A DNA stretch of 64,000 nt from a bacterium M00.F.Ca.ET.205.01.1.1 (GTDB lineage: Bacteria > Pseudomonadota > Alphaproteobacteria > Rhizobiales > Rhizobiaceae). The translations under genes were made by a program, and so were the position numbers. The stretch covers positions 1 through 64,000 of the forward strand of contig SRUQ01000002.1 in the NCBI GenBank assembly GCA_004791255.1. The letters are read 5' to 3'. The notes beneath the pieces are model-generated. The model saw only the letters and a list, made by a program, of their open reading frames with translations, was not told the origin of the DNA and made no database searches. Positions 33,913 through 42,908 of this stretch are shown here, piece after piece; position 1 is the first letter of the stretch, and each line of letters opens with the position of its first letter.

Positions 33913-34850
33913 TGACCGACGCGTTTCGCTTGCTGATGCTCGGCGCCATGTACGAGAATGGCGGAAACACGACACACCGGTTCCTTGACGGTCATCCGGA
34001 AATGTTCGTCTATCCGTTCGAGTCGCAAATCGGTACGCGGCTCGTCAATGATGCTTTGACGTCGCTCTTTCCGGTCAAGTACCGCTGGCCGGTCTTCCCG
34101 CTCGATGCGAGCCCGGTGGACGACTACAAGCTGATCATCGACGAGGAATGCAAGGTGCGTGCCCGCACACCACATGTCAGCAAGTTTCGCGACATGGCCT
34201 TCGACTTCAGTGACGATCTGCGTTGCGATCGATACACCCAGTTGGTGAAGTCCGACGGCCGCAGCACCGCGAACAACGTCGCGGCTTTCTTCATGTCCAC
34301 CTTCGATACCTGGCGAGATTACAACCGCAGCGGCAGCGAAAAAATTCATGTCGGCTACAGTCCTGTCATAACCGTGGATTCGGAGGCGATCCTCGCCGCG
34401 ATGCCTGGCGCCCACATATTGCATGTCGTGCGCAATCCGTTCTCCGCCTATGCCGATACGAAGAAGCGGCCGGTTCCCATGCGTCTGTCGGACTACATGC
34501 GGGCCTGGTGCCTGAACCAATACCATGCGCTGCTTGCCCGCAAGCGCCATCCGGATCGGGTTCACATCGTCAGGTTGGAAGATATCGTATCCGACGCCCG
34601 CAAGGCCCTGGCGCCGGTTCTATCGGCGTTGGGCATCGAGGATCATGCCGCGCTTTCGGCGCCGACATGGAACGGCTTGGCGTTGCAAGAAGTCTACCCC
34701 TGGGGAACGATCCGCCGCGCCACACCGGAAGCCAATCGCGCGACAGCCGCGGAACTTTCGCCGCAGGAGCATGCAAAGGTGGCTGAGGCCGCCTGGCAAT
34801 ATCTCGATGTGTTTGACTATGGTGATTTCGCCAGAATGCGGGCTGACTGA
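33912..34850 (+). CDS. Sulfotransferase-family protein
   Basis: A 312-residue protein that looks like a PAPS-dependent sulfotransferase. The N-terminal strand-loop LLMLGAMYENGGNTTHRFLDGHPEM is the phosphosulfate-binding (5'-PSB) region, and ILHVVRNPFSAYADTKKRP is the 3'-phosphate-binding motif. No membrane segment is visible. It probably adds sulfate to the sugar made by this cluster; rhizobial Nod factor, LPS and K-antigen sulfation are known examples. The ATG overlaps the previous stop by 1 bp and the epimerase gene starts 1 bp after its stop, so the operon is tightly coupled. Confidence 0.82.
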   Translation: MTDAFRLLMLGAMYENGGNTTHRFLDGHPEMFVYPFESQIGTRLVNDALTSLFPVKYRWPVFPLDASPVDDYKLIIDEECKVRARTPHVSKFRDMAFDFSDDLRCDRYTQLVKSDGRSTANNVAAFFMSTFDTWRDYNRSGSEKIHVGYSPVITVDSEAILAAMPGAHILHVVRNPFSAYADTKKRPVPMRLSDYMRAWCLNQYHALLARKRHPDRVHIVRLEDIVSDARKALAPVLSALGIEDHAALSAPTWNGLALQEVYPWGTIRRATPEANRATAAELSPQEHAKVAEAAWQYLDVFDYGDFARMRAD

Positions 34851-34851
34851 G

Positions 34852-35835
34852 ATGCAGCGCGCCGTTGTGACCGGCGGCAGCGGCTTTGTTGGCGCCAGTT
34901 TGGTCAGACGGCTCCTGTCGATGGGTTGGCAAGTCGATCTCCTGCTGCGGCCGGAGTTTGCGACCTGGCGTGTTCCCGGCCAACAGCCGCGACTTTCGAA
35001 ACATGTGGTCGATCTCACACAAGCTTCGTCCGTGCAGGCTCTGCTGCATCGATTACGGCCCCGCCACGTGTTCCATCTGGCCGCGCATGGCGCCTATTCG
35101 TGGCAGACCGATGCAGCCCGGATTGCGAATACCAACCTGGAGGCGACGCGCACGTTGGCGCTTGCTGCGCTCAAGGCGAATGTCGAGTCTTTGGTGCACA
35201 CGGGGAGTTCGCTGGAGTATGGCCGCAAGAAGCACGCACCTTCCGAGGACGAGCCGGCCGAGCCCGAAGGGGCCTATGCGATCTCCAAGGCGGCTGCGAC
35301 CGCGTTCTGTCGCGACCTCGCGCGACAATCCGGCATGCGCATTCCAACGCTTCGCCTCTATTCGGTCTATGGACCGTGGGAAGAGCCGCGACGCCTTGTG
35401 CCGTCACTGCTTCTTCATGCGCTGGCCGGCACATGGCCGCCGCTCGCGAACCCCAAGACGGCGCGTGATTTCGTCTGGGTCGAAGACGTGATCGACTCCT
35501 TGATCATGGCAGCCAACCATCCGCTGGCAGACCCTGGGGCAATATTCAACATTGGCACCGGTCGACAGACCACGCTGGAAGAAATGGTCGATATCGTGCG
35601 CGGCATGACCGGTTGCGAGGCTGAACCGCATTGGCAGAGCATGCCTGATCGAGACTGGGATACGGATGTCTGGCAGGCCGAGACCCGGCATGCTGCGGCG
35701 GAGCTAGGCTGGACCGCGCAAACGCCGTTGCGAACGGGCCTGCAACAGACGGCCGAATGGCTGCTGCAAGATCGTGATCGTCTCAATTTCTATCGAACCG
35801 GCCTTGTCCATGCCGGCCAGATGCGTTGCCGGTGA
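34852..35835 (+). CDS. NAD-dependent sugar epimerase/dehydratase
   Basis: A 327-residue extended short-chain dehydrogenase. The NAD-binding loop is TGGSGFVGASLV, the catalytic triad is Ser in HTGSSLEYG with YAISK (Tyr-x3-Lys), and DFVWVEDVIDSLIMA and FNIGTGRQTTLEEMVD are the sugar-nucleotide-binding pieces. It is probably a dTDP- or UDP-sugar 4-epimerase or dehydratase/reductase. The frame is open upstream to 34525, inside the sulfotransferase gene; ATG 34852 is the correct start. It is the last gene of the glycan operon; the next gene begins 95 bp later. Confidence 0.9.
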   Translation: MQRAVVTGGSGFVGASLVRRLLSMGWQVDLLLRPEFATWRVPGQQPRLSKHVVDLTQASSVQALLHRLRPRHVFHLAAHGAYSWQTDAARIANTNLEATRTLALAALKANVESLVHTGSSLEYGRKKHAPSEDEPAEPEGAYAISKAAATAFCRDLARQSGMRIPTLRLYSVYGPWEEPRRLVPSLLLHALAGTWPPLANPKTARDFVWVEDVIDSLIMAANHPLADPGAIFNIGTGRQTTLEEMVDIVRGMTGCEAEPHWQSMPDRDWDTDVWQAETRHAAAELGWTAQTPLRTGLQQTAEWLLQDRDRLNFYRTGLVHAGQMRCR

Positions 35836-35929
35836 ACCCCTGTCAGCCTTTGTAAACGCAAATGTGGTTCTGCTCTGGAGCTGAAGCGTCGGCGGCACGC
35901 TGGCGAAGGCACGGCTATAGGGCGGGTGA

Positions 35930-36730
35930 ATGGATATTTTTGGCATCAAGGCGCTGATGATATGCGCGCTGATCTTCATTCCGTTCGAACATCTGCTTGC
36001 CGAGCGGCCGCAGAAGATCTTGCGCAAGGGCTTCGGTGTCGACCTGATCTACGTGCTTCTCAACGGCTTCATCATCAAGGCGATCCTCGTGGTGATGGCG
36101 GCCGGTGTCCTCGGTGTCGCGGCAACCCTGGTCCCGCAATCGATAACGCATGCCGTCAGCGGTCAGCCGATCTGGCTGCAGGTCGCGGAAATCACTGTGA
36201 TCAGCGATATCGGCGTCTATTGGGCGCATCGGGCCTTCCATGAAATTCCCGGGCTCTGGAAATTCCATGCGGTTCACCACGGCATCGAGGAACTGGATTG
36301 GCTGGGTGCCTTTCACGCCCACCCGGTCGATACCCTCGTGACAAAGGCAATATCGCTGATGCCGATCTTTTTCCTCGGTTTCTCCGAAGCCTCGATCGCC
36401 GTCTTTTCGGTTATCTATTTCTGGCACACGCTGCTTGTTCACTCGAACATGCGGATCGCGTTCGGCCCTTTGAAATGGCTGATCGCCGGCCCGCAATTCC
36501 ATCGCTGGCACCACGCCAACCAGCGCGAAGCCTATGACAAGAACTTCGCCGGGCAGTTGCCCTTTCTCGATGTGATGTTCGGCACTTACAACGCTACCGG
36601 CGACAAAGTGCCGGAGAAATACGGCGTCGACGATCCTGTCCCCTCGACTTACTTTGGTCAGGCGAGCTATCCGCTTCTGGCCCGCAGGAAGAAATTGTCG
36701 AGTGGTGTGACTCCGAGCACCGAATCCTGA
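35930..36730 (+). CDS. Sterol desaturase / fatty acid hydroxylase-family protein
   Basis: A 266-residue integral membrane di-iron enzyme. The histidine boxes of the superfamily are clear: HRAFHEIP, FHAVHHGIEELDW, HAHPVDT and HRWHHANQREAYDKN. Four or more hydrophobic segments surround them. It would hydroxylate or desaturate a lipid, sterol-like or carotenoid substrate in the inner membrane, using oxygen and an electron donor. The neighbouring glycan genes do not prove a link. The start ATG 35930 has GGGCGGG upstream. Confidence 0.88.
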   Translation: MDIFGIKALMICALIFIPFEHLLAERPQKILRKGFGVDLIYVLLNGFIIKAILVVMAAGVLGVAATLVPQSITHAVSGQPIWLQVAEITVISDIGVYWAHRAFHEIPGLWKFHAVHHGIEELDWLGAFHAHPVDTLVTKAISLMPIFFLGFSEASIAVFSVIYFWHTLLVHSNMRIAFGPLKWLIAGPQFHRWHHANQREAYDKNFAGQLPFLDVMFGTYNATGDKVPEKYGVDDPVPSTYFGQASYPLLARRKKLSSGVTPSTES

Positions 36731-36845
36731 CGGCCGGGTCAGACGGTTTGTGACGAGCAGGGCAGAACCCCTCGGTGCCGCAGCCACATTGTGATGGTGT
36801 GCGCGACCAAGGCCTTTTGGCGCCGAATCGGCTAAACCTGAAGCC

Positions 36846-37544
36846 ATGAGCGAGACCTCCCTCTACGCACCGGTGAAGCGGTTTCTCGAAAGCCTCGACT
36901 TTGCCGTGAAGGGCGAGATCGGCAGCTGCGACATCGTCGCGCTGCGCGAGGGCGAGCCGCCGGTCGTCGTCATCTGCGAGCTGAAATTGCAGTTCAACCT
37001 AGAGCTCGTGCTGCAAGGCGTCGATCGCGCCGCTGCCTGCGACGAGGTGTGGCTGGCCGCGCGCCTGTCGGCCAGGGGCAAAGGGCGCGAAAGCGATGCC
37101 AGGTTTCGCAATCTTTGCCGGCGGCTCGGCTTCGGCCTGCTCGGCGTGACGGCGAACGACCGGGTGGAGGTGATCCTCAGCCCGGTCACGGCCACGCCGC
37201 GCAAGAATCCGCGACGCCGCTCGCGCCTGGTCGACGAGCATCGGCGGCGCCGTGGCGATCCAGTCGCCGGTGGCGGATCGCGCAATCCGATCATGACTGC
37301 CTATCGCCAAAGCGCCCTCACCTGCGCTGCCGCGATGGCCGACGGCCCCAAGCGCCCGCGCGATCTGAAGGCGCTGACGCCGCTGGCGCCCAAGATTCTC
37401 CAGCACAATGTCTATGGCTGGTTCGCCCGCGTCGACCGCGGCGTCTATGACCTGACCGATGCCGGCCGTGCCTCGCTGATCCGTTGGCCGCAGGCCTCGC
37501 ATGACGAGGCTCGACACGAGATTTTGATGAGCCCGACCGTCTGA
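36846..37544 (+). CDS. DUF2161 domain protein (PD-(D/E)xK-like)
   Basis: A 232-residue protein of the DUF2161 family. The N-terminal half looks like a PD-(D/E)xK nuclease core: GEIGSCDIVALREGEPPVVVICELKLQFNLELVLQGVDRA, with Asp and Glu-x-Lys in the expected places. The C-terminal part (RPRDLKALTPLAPKILQHNVYGWFARVDRGVYDLTDAGRASL) resembles a winged-helix domain. It is annotated as a putative phosphodiesterase in related genomes; the substrate is unknown. The gene stands alone. Confidence 0.83.
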   Translation: MSETSLYAPVKRFLESLDFAVKGEIGSCDIVALREGEPPVVVICELKLQFNLELVLQGVDRAAACDEVWLAARLSARGKGRESDARFRNLCRRLGFGLLGVTANDRVEVILSPVTATPRKNPRRRSRLVDEHRRRRGDPVAGGGSRNPIMTAYRQSALTCAAAMADGPKRPRDLKALTPLAPKILQHNVYGWFARVDRGVYDLTDAGRASLIRWPQASHDEARHEILMSPTV

Positions 37545-37618
37545 ATGCCTGTGACTCCCGGGCCTGGAGCGGGCCTCTTGGTTGATTTCTCAGACAAAAT
37601 ATGCTGCTTGTCGCGCCC

Positions 37619-38008
37619 ATGAAGAAGCTCTTTATGACGGCCTTGGCACTGCTGACCATGGCTTTTCCGGCCAGCGCCATGGACAGCGCATTGCGCGCCG
37701 GGCTGTTGAAACTCGATCCGCAAACCCGTCTCGAGCAGCGTTGCGACGCCGAAGTCCTCGACCGGATCACCCATGACGACCGCAAGTTCAAGGCGGACCG
37801 CGTCGTCGCCTACGCCTTTGCCACGCCCGTCATGAGCGACGATGCGATCAAGAGCCCGGGCGCGGCCTTCCGCAGCAAGGGCCAATGGTACCGGCTGAAA
37901 TTCAAGTGCGAGACCGGTCCGGACCATATGGACGTCTTGCAGCTTCGCTACCGGATCGGCGACGAGATTCCGGAAGCGGACTGGGCGAAGTATAACCTCT
38001 ACGACTAG
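37619..38008 (+). CDS. DUF930 domain protein, secreted
   Basis: A 129-residue exported protein: signal peptide MKKLFMTALALLTMAFPASA-M, then a DUF930 domain (LKLDPQTRLEQRCDAEVLDRI...DRVVAYAFATP...GAAFRSKGQWYRLKFKCETGPDHMDVLQLRYRIGDEIPEADWAKYNLYD). The family occurs almost only in Rhizobiales and has no known function. A disulfide between two conserved Cys (in EQRCDAE and FKCETG) is likely. The start ATG 37619 is chosen for the signal peptide. Confidence 0.87.
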   Translation: MKKLFMTALALLTMAFPASAMDSALRAGLLKLDPQTRLEQRCDAEVLDRITHDDRKFKADRVVAYAFATPVMSDDAIKSPGAAFRSKGQWYRLKFKCETGPDHMDVLQLRYRIGDEIPEADWAKYNLYD

Positions 38009-38196
38009 CTTTCCCGCGCTCGCGCCGGCGTTGGCTCGCCTGCCTCAATCGCCGACAATCCCGTAGCACCGCCGCAACGAAAGTGGTTTTCCCGTCTTGT
38101 CCGATGCAGCGTCTTGACGCCAGCGGACCATGTCTTTAGGCCGGTCCCAACAATCAACAACGAAACACGCGGCGAACAGGCAAGGGCTTCCAGTCG

Positions 38197-38883
38197 ATGG
38201 AAATATTTACCGCCGCGGGCATATCGGCTCTTTTTCAGGTCATCGCCATCGACCTCGCGCTCGCGGGCGACAACGCCATCGTCATCGGCCTGGCGGCGGC
38301 AGGCCTGCCCGCCAGCCAGAGAAAACAAGCCATTCTGGTCGGCATCGCGGCGGCCACCGTGCTGCGCATCTTCTTCGCGCTGATCACGCAATGGCTGCTG
38401 ACCATCGGACCCATGCTGCTCATCGCCGGCGGCCTGCTGCTGCTTTGGGTATGCTGGAAGATGTGGCGCGAACTGCGCGTCAGCCACGAGCAGGAGCGCG
38501 ACGCGACAGAAGCGCTGTCGAATGACGATTTCGATCATGACGGGACCATCGCCGGCAAGGGGCCGCGCAAGACCTTCTCCCAGGCCGCGTGGCAGATCGT
38601 CATCGCCGACGTTTCAATGTCGCTCGACAACGTTCTCGCCGTGGCGGGAGCGGCGATGAACCACCCGACGGTTCTGATTATCGGCCTCGCCCTGTCGATC
38701 GCCCTGATGGGCTTTGCCGCATCGTTTGTCGCGCGCCTGCTGCACAAGTACCGCTGGATTGCCTATATCGGTCTGCTGATCATCCTTTACGTCTCGGTGA
38801 AGATGCTTCTCGACGGCGCCGTACAGCAATTCCCCGACCATTTCGCCTTCCTGGCGCCCTGGTTCGGGTCGAGCGGACACTGA
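38197..38883 (+). CDS. TerC/YjbE-family integral membrane protein
   Basis: A 228-residue membrane protein with about six to seven spans. It has the two TerC hallmarks, IDLALAGDNAIVIGLAAAGLP and VIADVSMSLDNVLAVAGAA, where paired Asp-Asn residues lie in the membrane and may bind metal. The family is linked with manganese or tellurite handling and with secretion-coupled metal loading. I looked upstream (38009-38196) for a yybP-ykoY manganese riboswitch but could not recognise one. Confidence 0.88.
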   Translation: MEIFTAAGISALFQVIAIDLALAGDNAIVIGLAAAGLPASQRKQAILVGIAAATVLRIFFALITQWLLTIGPMLLIAGGLLLLWVCWKMWRELRVSHEQERDATEALSNDDFDHDGTIAGKGPRKTFSQAAWQIVIADVSMSLDNVLAVAGAAMNHPTVLIIGLALSIALMGFAASFVARLLHKYRWIAYIGLLIILYVSVKMLLDGAVQQFPDHFAFLAPWFGSSGH

Positions 38884-39041
38884 GCCAACCCTTCGCGGCT
38901 GGCCGGTCCGTTTGCCTGATCGCGGAACCCGTGCTATTGCGCCGCCCGAATTGAGCTCACGCCAGAGCCACGCAAACCGCACTATATCGAGACGTCGAGC
39001 CGGATCAGCGTTCCCGGTTCGCGTTCATTGGAACCTTGCCC

Positions 39042-40355
39042 ATGTCCGCCCCGCGCGTCAGTTTCGTCAGCCTTGGTTGCCCCAAAGCCCTCGTGGATTC
39101 GGAGCGCATCATCACGCGCCTGCGCGCCGAAGGCTACGAGATCGCGCGCAAGCATGACGGCGCCGACCTCGTCGTCGTCAACACCTGCGGCTTTCTCGAT
39201 TCCGCCCGCGACGAGTCGCTGAACGCCATTGGCTCGGCGCTGTCGGAGAACGGCAGGGTCATCGTCACCGGCTGCCTGGGCGCTGAGCCGGACGTGATCC
39301 GCGAGAAGCATCCCAACGTGCTGGCCATCACCGGACCGCAGGCTTACGAGAGCGTGATGGCCGCCGTTCACGAAGCGGCTCCGCCGAGCCACGATCCCTA
39401 TATCGACCTGCTGCCGCCGCAAGGCGTCAAGCTCACCCCGCGCCACTACGCCTATCTCAAGATTTCGGAAGGCTGCAACAATCGCTGCACCTTCTGCATC
39501 ATTCCGGCGCTGCGCGGCGATCTCGTCTCGCGGCCGGCGGCCGACGTTCTGCGCGAAGCCGAGAAGCTGGCCAAGGCCGGGGTCAAGGAACTGCTTGTCA
39601 TCTCGCAGGACACCAGCGCCTACGGCATCGACATCAAGTACCAGACGTCAATGTTCGGCGACCGCGAGGTGCGCGCCAAATTCCTCGATCTTTCGGAGGA
39701 ACTGGGCAAGCTCGGCATCTGGGTGCGCATGCACTACGTCTACCCCTATCCGCACGTGGCCGACGTGATCCCGTTGATGGCCGAGGGCAAGATCCTTCCC
39801 TACCTGGATATCCCGTTCCAGCACGCTTCGCCGCAGGTGCTGAAGAACATGCGCCGGCCGGCGCATGGCGAAAAGACGCTGGAGCGTATTCGCGGCTGGC
39901 GCGAAGTGTGCCCGGACCTCGCCATCCGCTCGACCTTCATCGTCGGCTTCCCCGGCGAGACGGACGAGGATTTCGAGATGCTGCTCGACTGGCTGGACGA
40001 GGCCAAGATCGATCGCGCCGGCTGCTTCAAGTACGAGCCGGTCAAGGGCGCGCGTTCCAACGATCTCGGCCTCGAGCAGGTGCCGCAGGAGATCAAGGAA
40101 GCGCGCTGGCATCGTTTCATGCAGCGCCAGCAGAAGATTTCGGCGACGCAGCTCGCCAAGAAAGTCGGCAAGCGCCTGCCGGTGCTGATCGACGAAGCGC
40201 ACGGCACATCGGCCAAGGGCCGTACCAAATACGACGCGCCCGAGATCGACGGCTCCGTCCACATCCAGTCGCGGCGTCCGCTGCGCGCCGGCGACATCGT
40301 CACCGTCAAGATCGATCGCGCCGACGCCTACGACCTCTATGGTTCGGCCGTCTGA
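39042..40355 (+). CDS. rimO: Ribosomal protein S12 methylthiotransferase
   Basis: A 437-residue radical-SAM enzyme of the family's usual length. The N-terminal UPF0004 domain carries three cluster cysteines (Cys13, Cys49, Cys78), the radical-SAM motif is CNNRCTFC (Cys145, Cys149, Cys152), and a TRAM domain follows at the C-terminus. It adds a methylthio group to Asp89 of ribosomal protein S12. ATG 39042 gives [10 protein letters not shown]; a TTG two codons upstream is open but less likely. Confidence 0.95.
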   Translation: MSAPRVSFVSLGCPKALVDSERIITRLRAEGYEIARKHDGADLVVVNTCGFLDSARDESLNAIGSALSENGRVIVTGCLGAEPDVIREKHPNVLAITGPQAYESVMAAVHEAAPPSHDPYIDLLPPQGVKLTPRHYAYLKISEGCNNRCTFCIIPALRGDLVSRPAADVLREAEKLAKAGVKELLVISQDTSAYGIDIKYQTSMFGDREVRAKFLDLSEELGKLGIWVRMHYVYPYPHVADVIPLMAEGKILPYLDIPFQHASPQVLKNMRRPAHGEKTLERIRGWREVCPDLAIRSTFIVGFPGETDEDFEMLLDWLDEAKIDRAGCFKYEPVKGARSNDLGLEQVPQEIKEARWHRFMQRQQKISATQLAKKVGKRLPVLIDEAHGTSAKGRTKYDAPEIDGSVHIQSRRPLRAGDIVTVKIDRADAYDLYGSAV

Positions 40356-40512
40356 GGCCGATCCAAGAGAGCATCGGATCGGTCCGGATACCACGCGCTC
40401 CTTTGGTCCAAAGCCCCGCGCAATTTACCACATTTCGCAATAGTCGCGGCCATTTACCCTATTCTGAGGCAGCCTGCTCTATGGTTGGCGACCGTAGACG
40501 CAGAGACCTCGG

Positions 40513-41619
40513 ATGGACGCCAGACCTGCCCGACAGGATCATATCGCGACGCTCGACCTGTTGAGGCTGGTGGCGGCGCTGGCCGTCGTCCTCTATCACT
40601 ACTTCTTTCGCGGCGCCGCGGCCGAAGGTTTCCTCGCCGAGGGTTATCCTGTCGTCGCGCCGTTCGCGATCTACGGCTATCTCGGCGTCAATTTGTTCTT
40701 CCTGATCAGCGGCTTCGTCATTGCCTGGTCGGCGGAAGGCCGTGGCTGGGAGCAATTCGCCATTGCGCGTTTCGTGCGGCTTTACCCAGGCTTCCTGCTC
40801 TGCATGACCATCACCTTCGTGATCGTGAGCCTTGCCAGCAATCCGTTGCTCCCCGCTTCCATTAGCCAATATGCCGCCAACCTCATGATGTTCGCGCCGG
40901 CGCTTGGCCGGCCGTTCATGGACGGCGTCTACTGGTCGATCGTCATCGAATTGATTTTCTACGGTTGGGTTACGCTGGCCTTGATTACGGGCGTTTTCCA
41001 GAAGTGGAAGCTGCCGCTGATCTTCGCCTGGCTGGCGATCGCGGCGCTCAACGAATTCTGGATCGGCAGCGGCGCGGCACGGCTGCTGTTCATCACCGAG
41101 TTCGGCCCGTTCTTCGCCGCCGGCATCCTGGTTCATCATATCCACGCGCATGGGCGCTCGCTGCCGGCCCTGCTGCTGCTCGGCGCCGCGTTCCTCATCT
41201 CCTGCGTCACGCTTGGCGTGACGCAGCGCTGGATGATCGCGCACTATGGCATCGCCGTTTCCCAGACCGGCCTGGTCGTATCCAACATCGTCATGTATGC
41301 GGCGCTTGTCGCGGCGATCCTGCTGCGCGATCGTGTCAGAGCGTCAGCGCTGACCCTGGCGCTGGGCGCCCTGACTTACCCGCTTTACCTGCTGCACCAG
41401 AATATCGGCTATCTCGCCATCAATGCCGCCGCACCACTGGCCGGCAAATGGTTGGCAGCCTTTGGCAGCATCGCGCTTCTGCTCGTCACATCCTGGGCGG
41501 TCTGGCGCTATCTCGAACGACCGGCCCAGCGGCTGCTTAAAATTTGGCTCGGCCGCGCCGTGGACGCAGGCCTGACGAATTTCCGCCCCGCGTCTAACCG
41601 CGCGCAACCCGCCGAATGA
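40513..41619 (+). CDS. Acyltransferase 3 family membrane protein
   Basis: A 368-residue polytopic protein of the acyltransferase 3 (OafA/NodX) family: ATLDLLRLVAALAVVLYHYFFR at the start with the conserved His, then YGYLGVNLFFLISGFVIAWSA and RFVRLYPGFLLCMT. It has about ten membrane spans and a C-terminal YLERPAQRLL. It would acetylate a surface sugar or other lipid-linked glycan; the substrate is not visible from the neighbours. The gene stands between rimO and the TetR operon. Confidence 0.9.
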   Translation: MDARPARQDHIATLDLLRLVAALAVVLYHYFFRGAAAEGFLAEGYPVVAPFAIYGYLGVNLFFLISGFVIAWSAEGRGWEQFAIARFVRLYPGFLLCMTITFVIVSLASNPLLPASISQYAANLMMFAPALGRPFMDGVYWSIVIELIFYGWVTLALITGVFQKWKLPLIFAWLAIAALNEFWIGSGAARLLFITEFGPFFAAGILVHHIHAHGRSLPALLLLGAAFLISCVTLGVTQRWMIAHYGIAVSQTGLVVSNIVMYAALVAAILLRDRVRASALTLALGALTYPLYLLHQNIGYLAINAAAPLAGKWLAAFGSIALLLVTSWAVWRYLERPAQRLLKIWLGRAVDAGLTNFRPASNRAQPAE

Positions 41620-41859
41620 AACCATCCGCGGTCAAGCCCATAGCGCGGATGCGTTGCGGGCAGAAAGATTTTATGGGGCAACAGGTTAGGCCGAATTTCT
41701 GCCGCGGCGTGTATGCTCGATCTAGCCCGGTCGGCGCCAATCGCCTTGCGCCTGCCATTGCCGGTAGCCCATCGCGGCGGCACAGAAAACTTGCCCATTG
41801 ATGTTCATGGACGGTCTTCCCCCATGACCGTTGAACCGTAGCCGGATCTCCCAATGAAG

Positions 41860-41892
41860 TTGACGAACTAGACAAGATAGATAATATCTGTC
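41860..41892 (+). promoter_or_regulatory. Promoter with a palindromic operator before the TetR operon
   Basis: TTGACG (41860-41865) and TAATAT (41882-41887) are spaced by 16 bp and resemble -35 and -10 elements. An imperfect inverted repeat (GACAAGATA at 41871-41879 and TATCTGTC at 41885-41892) overlaps the -10 box. This layout fits autorepression by the TetR protein encoded at 42061. It lies about 170 bp before that start, in a stretch (41620-42060) that otherwise holds no gene I can support. Confidence 0.5.
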
Positions 41893-42060
41893 AAGTTTGT
41901 GCATGAGCCAAATGACGCTCCGCTGCTCGATCATAAATGCCACGCCCTCCGGCGAGGCTGGATATGCTTCCTCGCCCCAGGAGCGGACCTTGCGAGCACC
42001 TCGCGTGGTGTCGTCGTGGAAAAGGCTCGCTCTGCAGGCTGCTATGAGAACCAAGCGCTG

Positions 42061-42642
42061 ATGACGATTGAATCCACCGAGGCCACGGCGCCGCGCCAAG
42101 CACCGATCCTGGAAGCGGCGCTGGGCGTATTTCTGCGCTACGGCTACAAAAAGACGTCGATGGACGACGTAGCGCACGCTGCTGGGATTTCGCGCCAGGG
42201 CCTCTACCTTCACTTTCGGGCCAAGGAAGCTCTCTTCAAGGCCATGGTCACGCATTCCATCGCGTCGATGCATTTGGCGGCGCGCGATGCGCTTGCTCAA
42301 GAGGATCTTGACGTCCAAGACCGGCTGCTGGGTGCGTTCGATGCGCTGCACGGCATAGCCGCGGGCTCCAAGAACCTCGATGAACTTTTCACGACGGCCG
42401 TAGAACTCGTTGGTCCCCTTGACTGCGCGTTTGAAGAGCTACTGGTCAACGACGTCGCAGGTCTCTTGCACGCCTCGGGTGTCGCTGGCCGATGGCAAGA
42501 TGTCGGGCTCACAGTCGAGGACCTCGTCGAGCACCTTGTGGCGGTGTCGACCGGCATCAAGAGCAAGGTAAAGACGCCCGCCGAATACCATGACCGAATG
42601 CGGATCGCCGTCAGGCTCGTCTGCGCGGGGGCGGCTCGGTGA
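42061..42642 (+). CDS. TetR-family transcription regulator
   Basis: A 193-residue regulator. The N-terminal helix-turn-helix reads APILEAALGVFLRYGYKKTSMDDVAHAAGISRQGLYLHFRAKEALF, a clear TetR signature; the C-terminal ligand domain is not recognisable. The frame also opens at 41899 but that would add a 54-residue tail without family similarity; ATG 42061 (MTIESTEATAP) is chosen. Its TGA overlaps the GTG of the small lipoprotein frame by 4 bp, and it probably represses its own operon. Confidence 0.88.
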   Translation: MTIESTEATAPRQAPILEAALGVFLRYGYKKTSMDDVAHAAGISRQGLYLHFRAKEALFKAMVTHSIASMHLAARDALAQEDLDVQDRLLGAFDALHGIAAGSKNLDELFTTAVELVGPLDCAFEELLVNDVAGLLHASGVAGRWQDVGLTVEDLVEHLVAVSTGIKSKVKTPAEYHDRMRIAVRLVCAGAAR

Positions 42643-42908
42643 CGACGGCGAAGGCGATTCCGTCGACAGCGGCTGTGCTGCTTGCAGGCTGTGCGATTTC
42701 CTCCCCGCCGGCGAAGAAGTCGCCTCATCTCGCCGGCCTTGTGGGCCAGGACATCGACAAGAGGTCGCTCCGAGGAATTCGAACTCGACGCCGCGACGCG
42801 GCGGTCGCCGACGTTGCCCTCAGGACAACGATCAGAGGCGGTGCCAACAGGGGCTACGCTGGCAATCATCCCCTTTCACCGGCAGAAATCGACGAGACCG
42901 ACACATGA
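42639..42908 (+). CDS. Possible small lipoprotein between TetR and oxidoreductase
   Basis: An 89-residue frame starts at GTG 42639 (4-bp overlap with tetR) and ends with TGA 42908 (4-bp overlap with the ATG of the next gene). The start MTTAKAIPSTAAVLLAGCAISSPP carries a lipobox (LLAGC), so it would be a lipid-anchored protein. The remainder is basic, low in hydrophobics (RSLRGIRTRRRDAAVADVALRTTIRG) and matches nothing I recognise. The double overlap supports a real gene, but a frameshifted remnant is an alternative. Confidence 0.45.
   Translation: MTTAKAIPSTAAVLLAGCAISSPPAKKSPHLAGLVGQDIDKRSLRGIRTRRRDAAVADVALRTTIRGGANRGYAGNHPLSPAEIDETDT

Noticed and set aside
38009..38196. Possible yybP-ykoY manganese riboswitch before terC
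   Set aside because: TerC-type genes often have one, but I could not find its conserved core or a matching stem arrangement.
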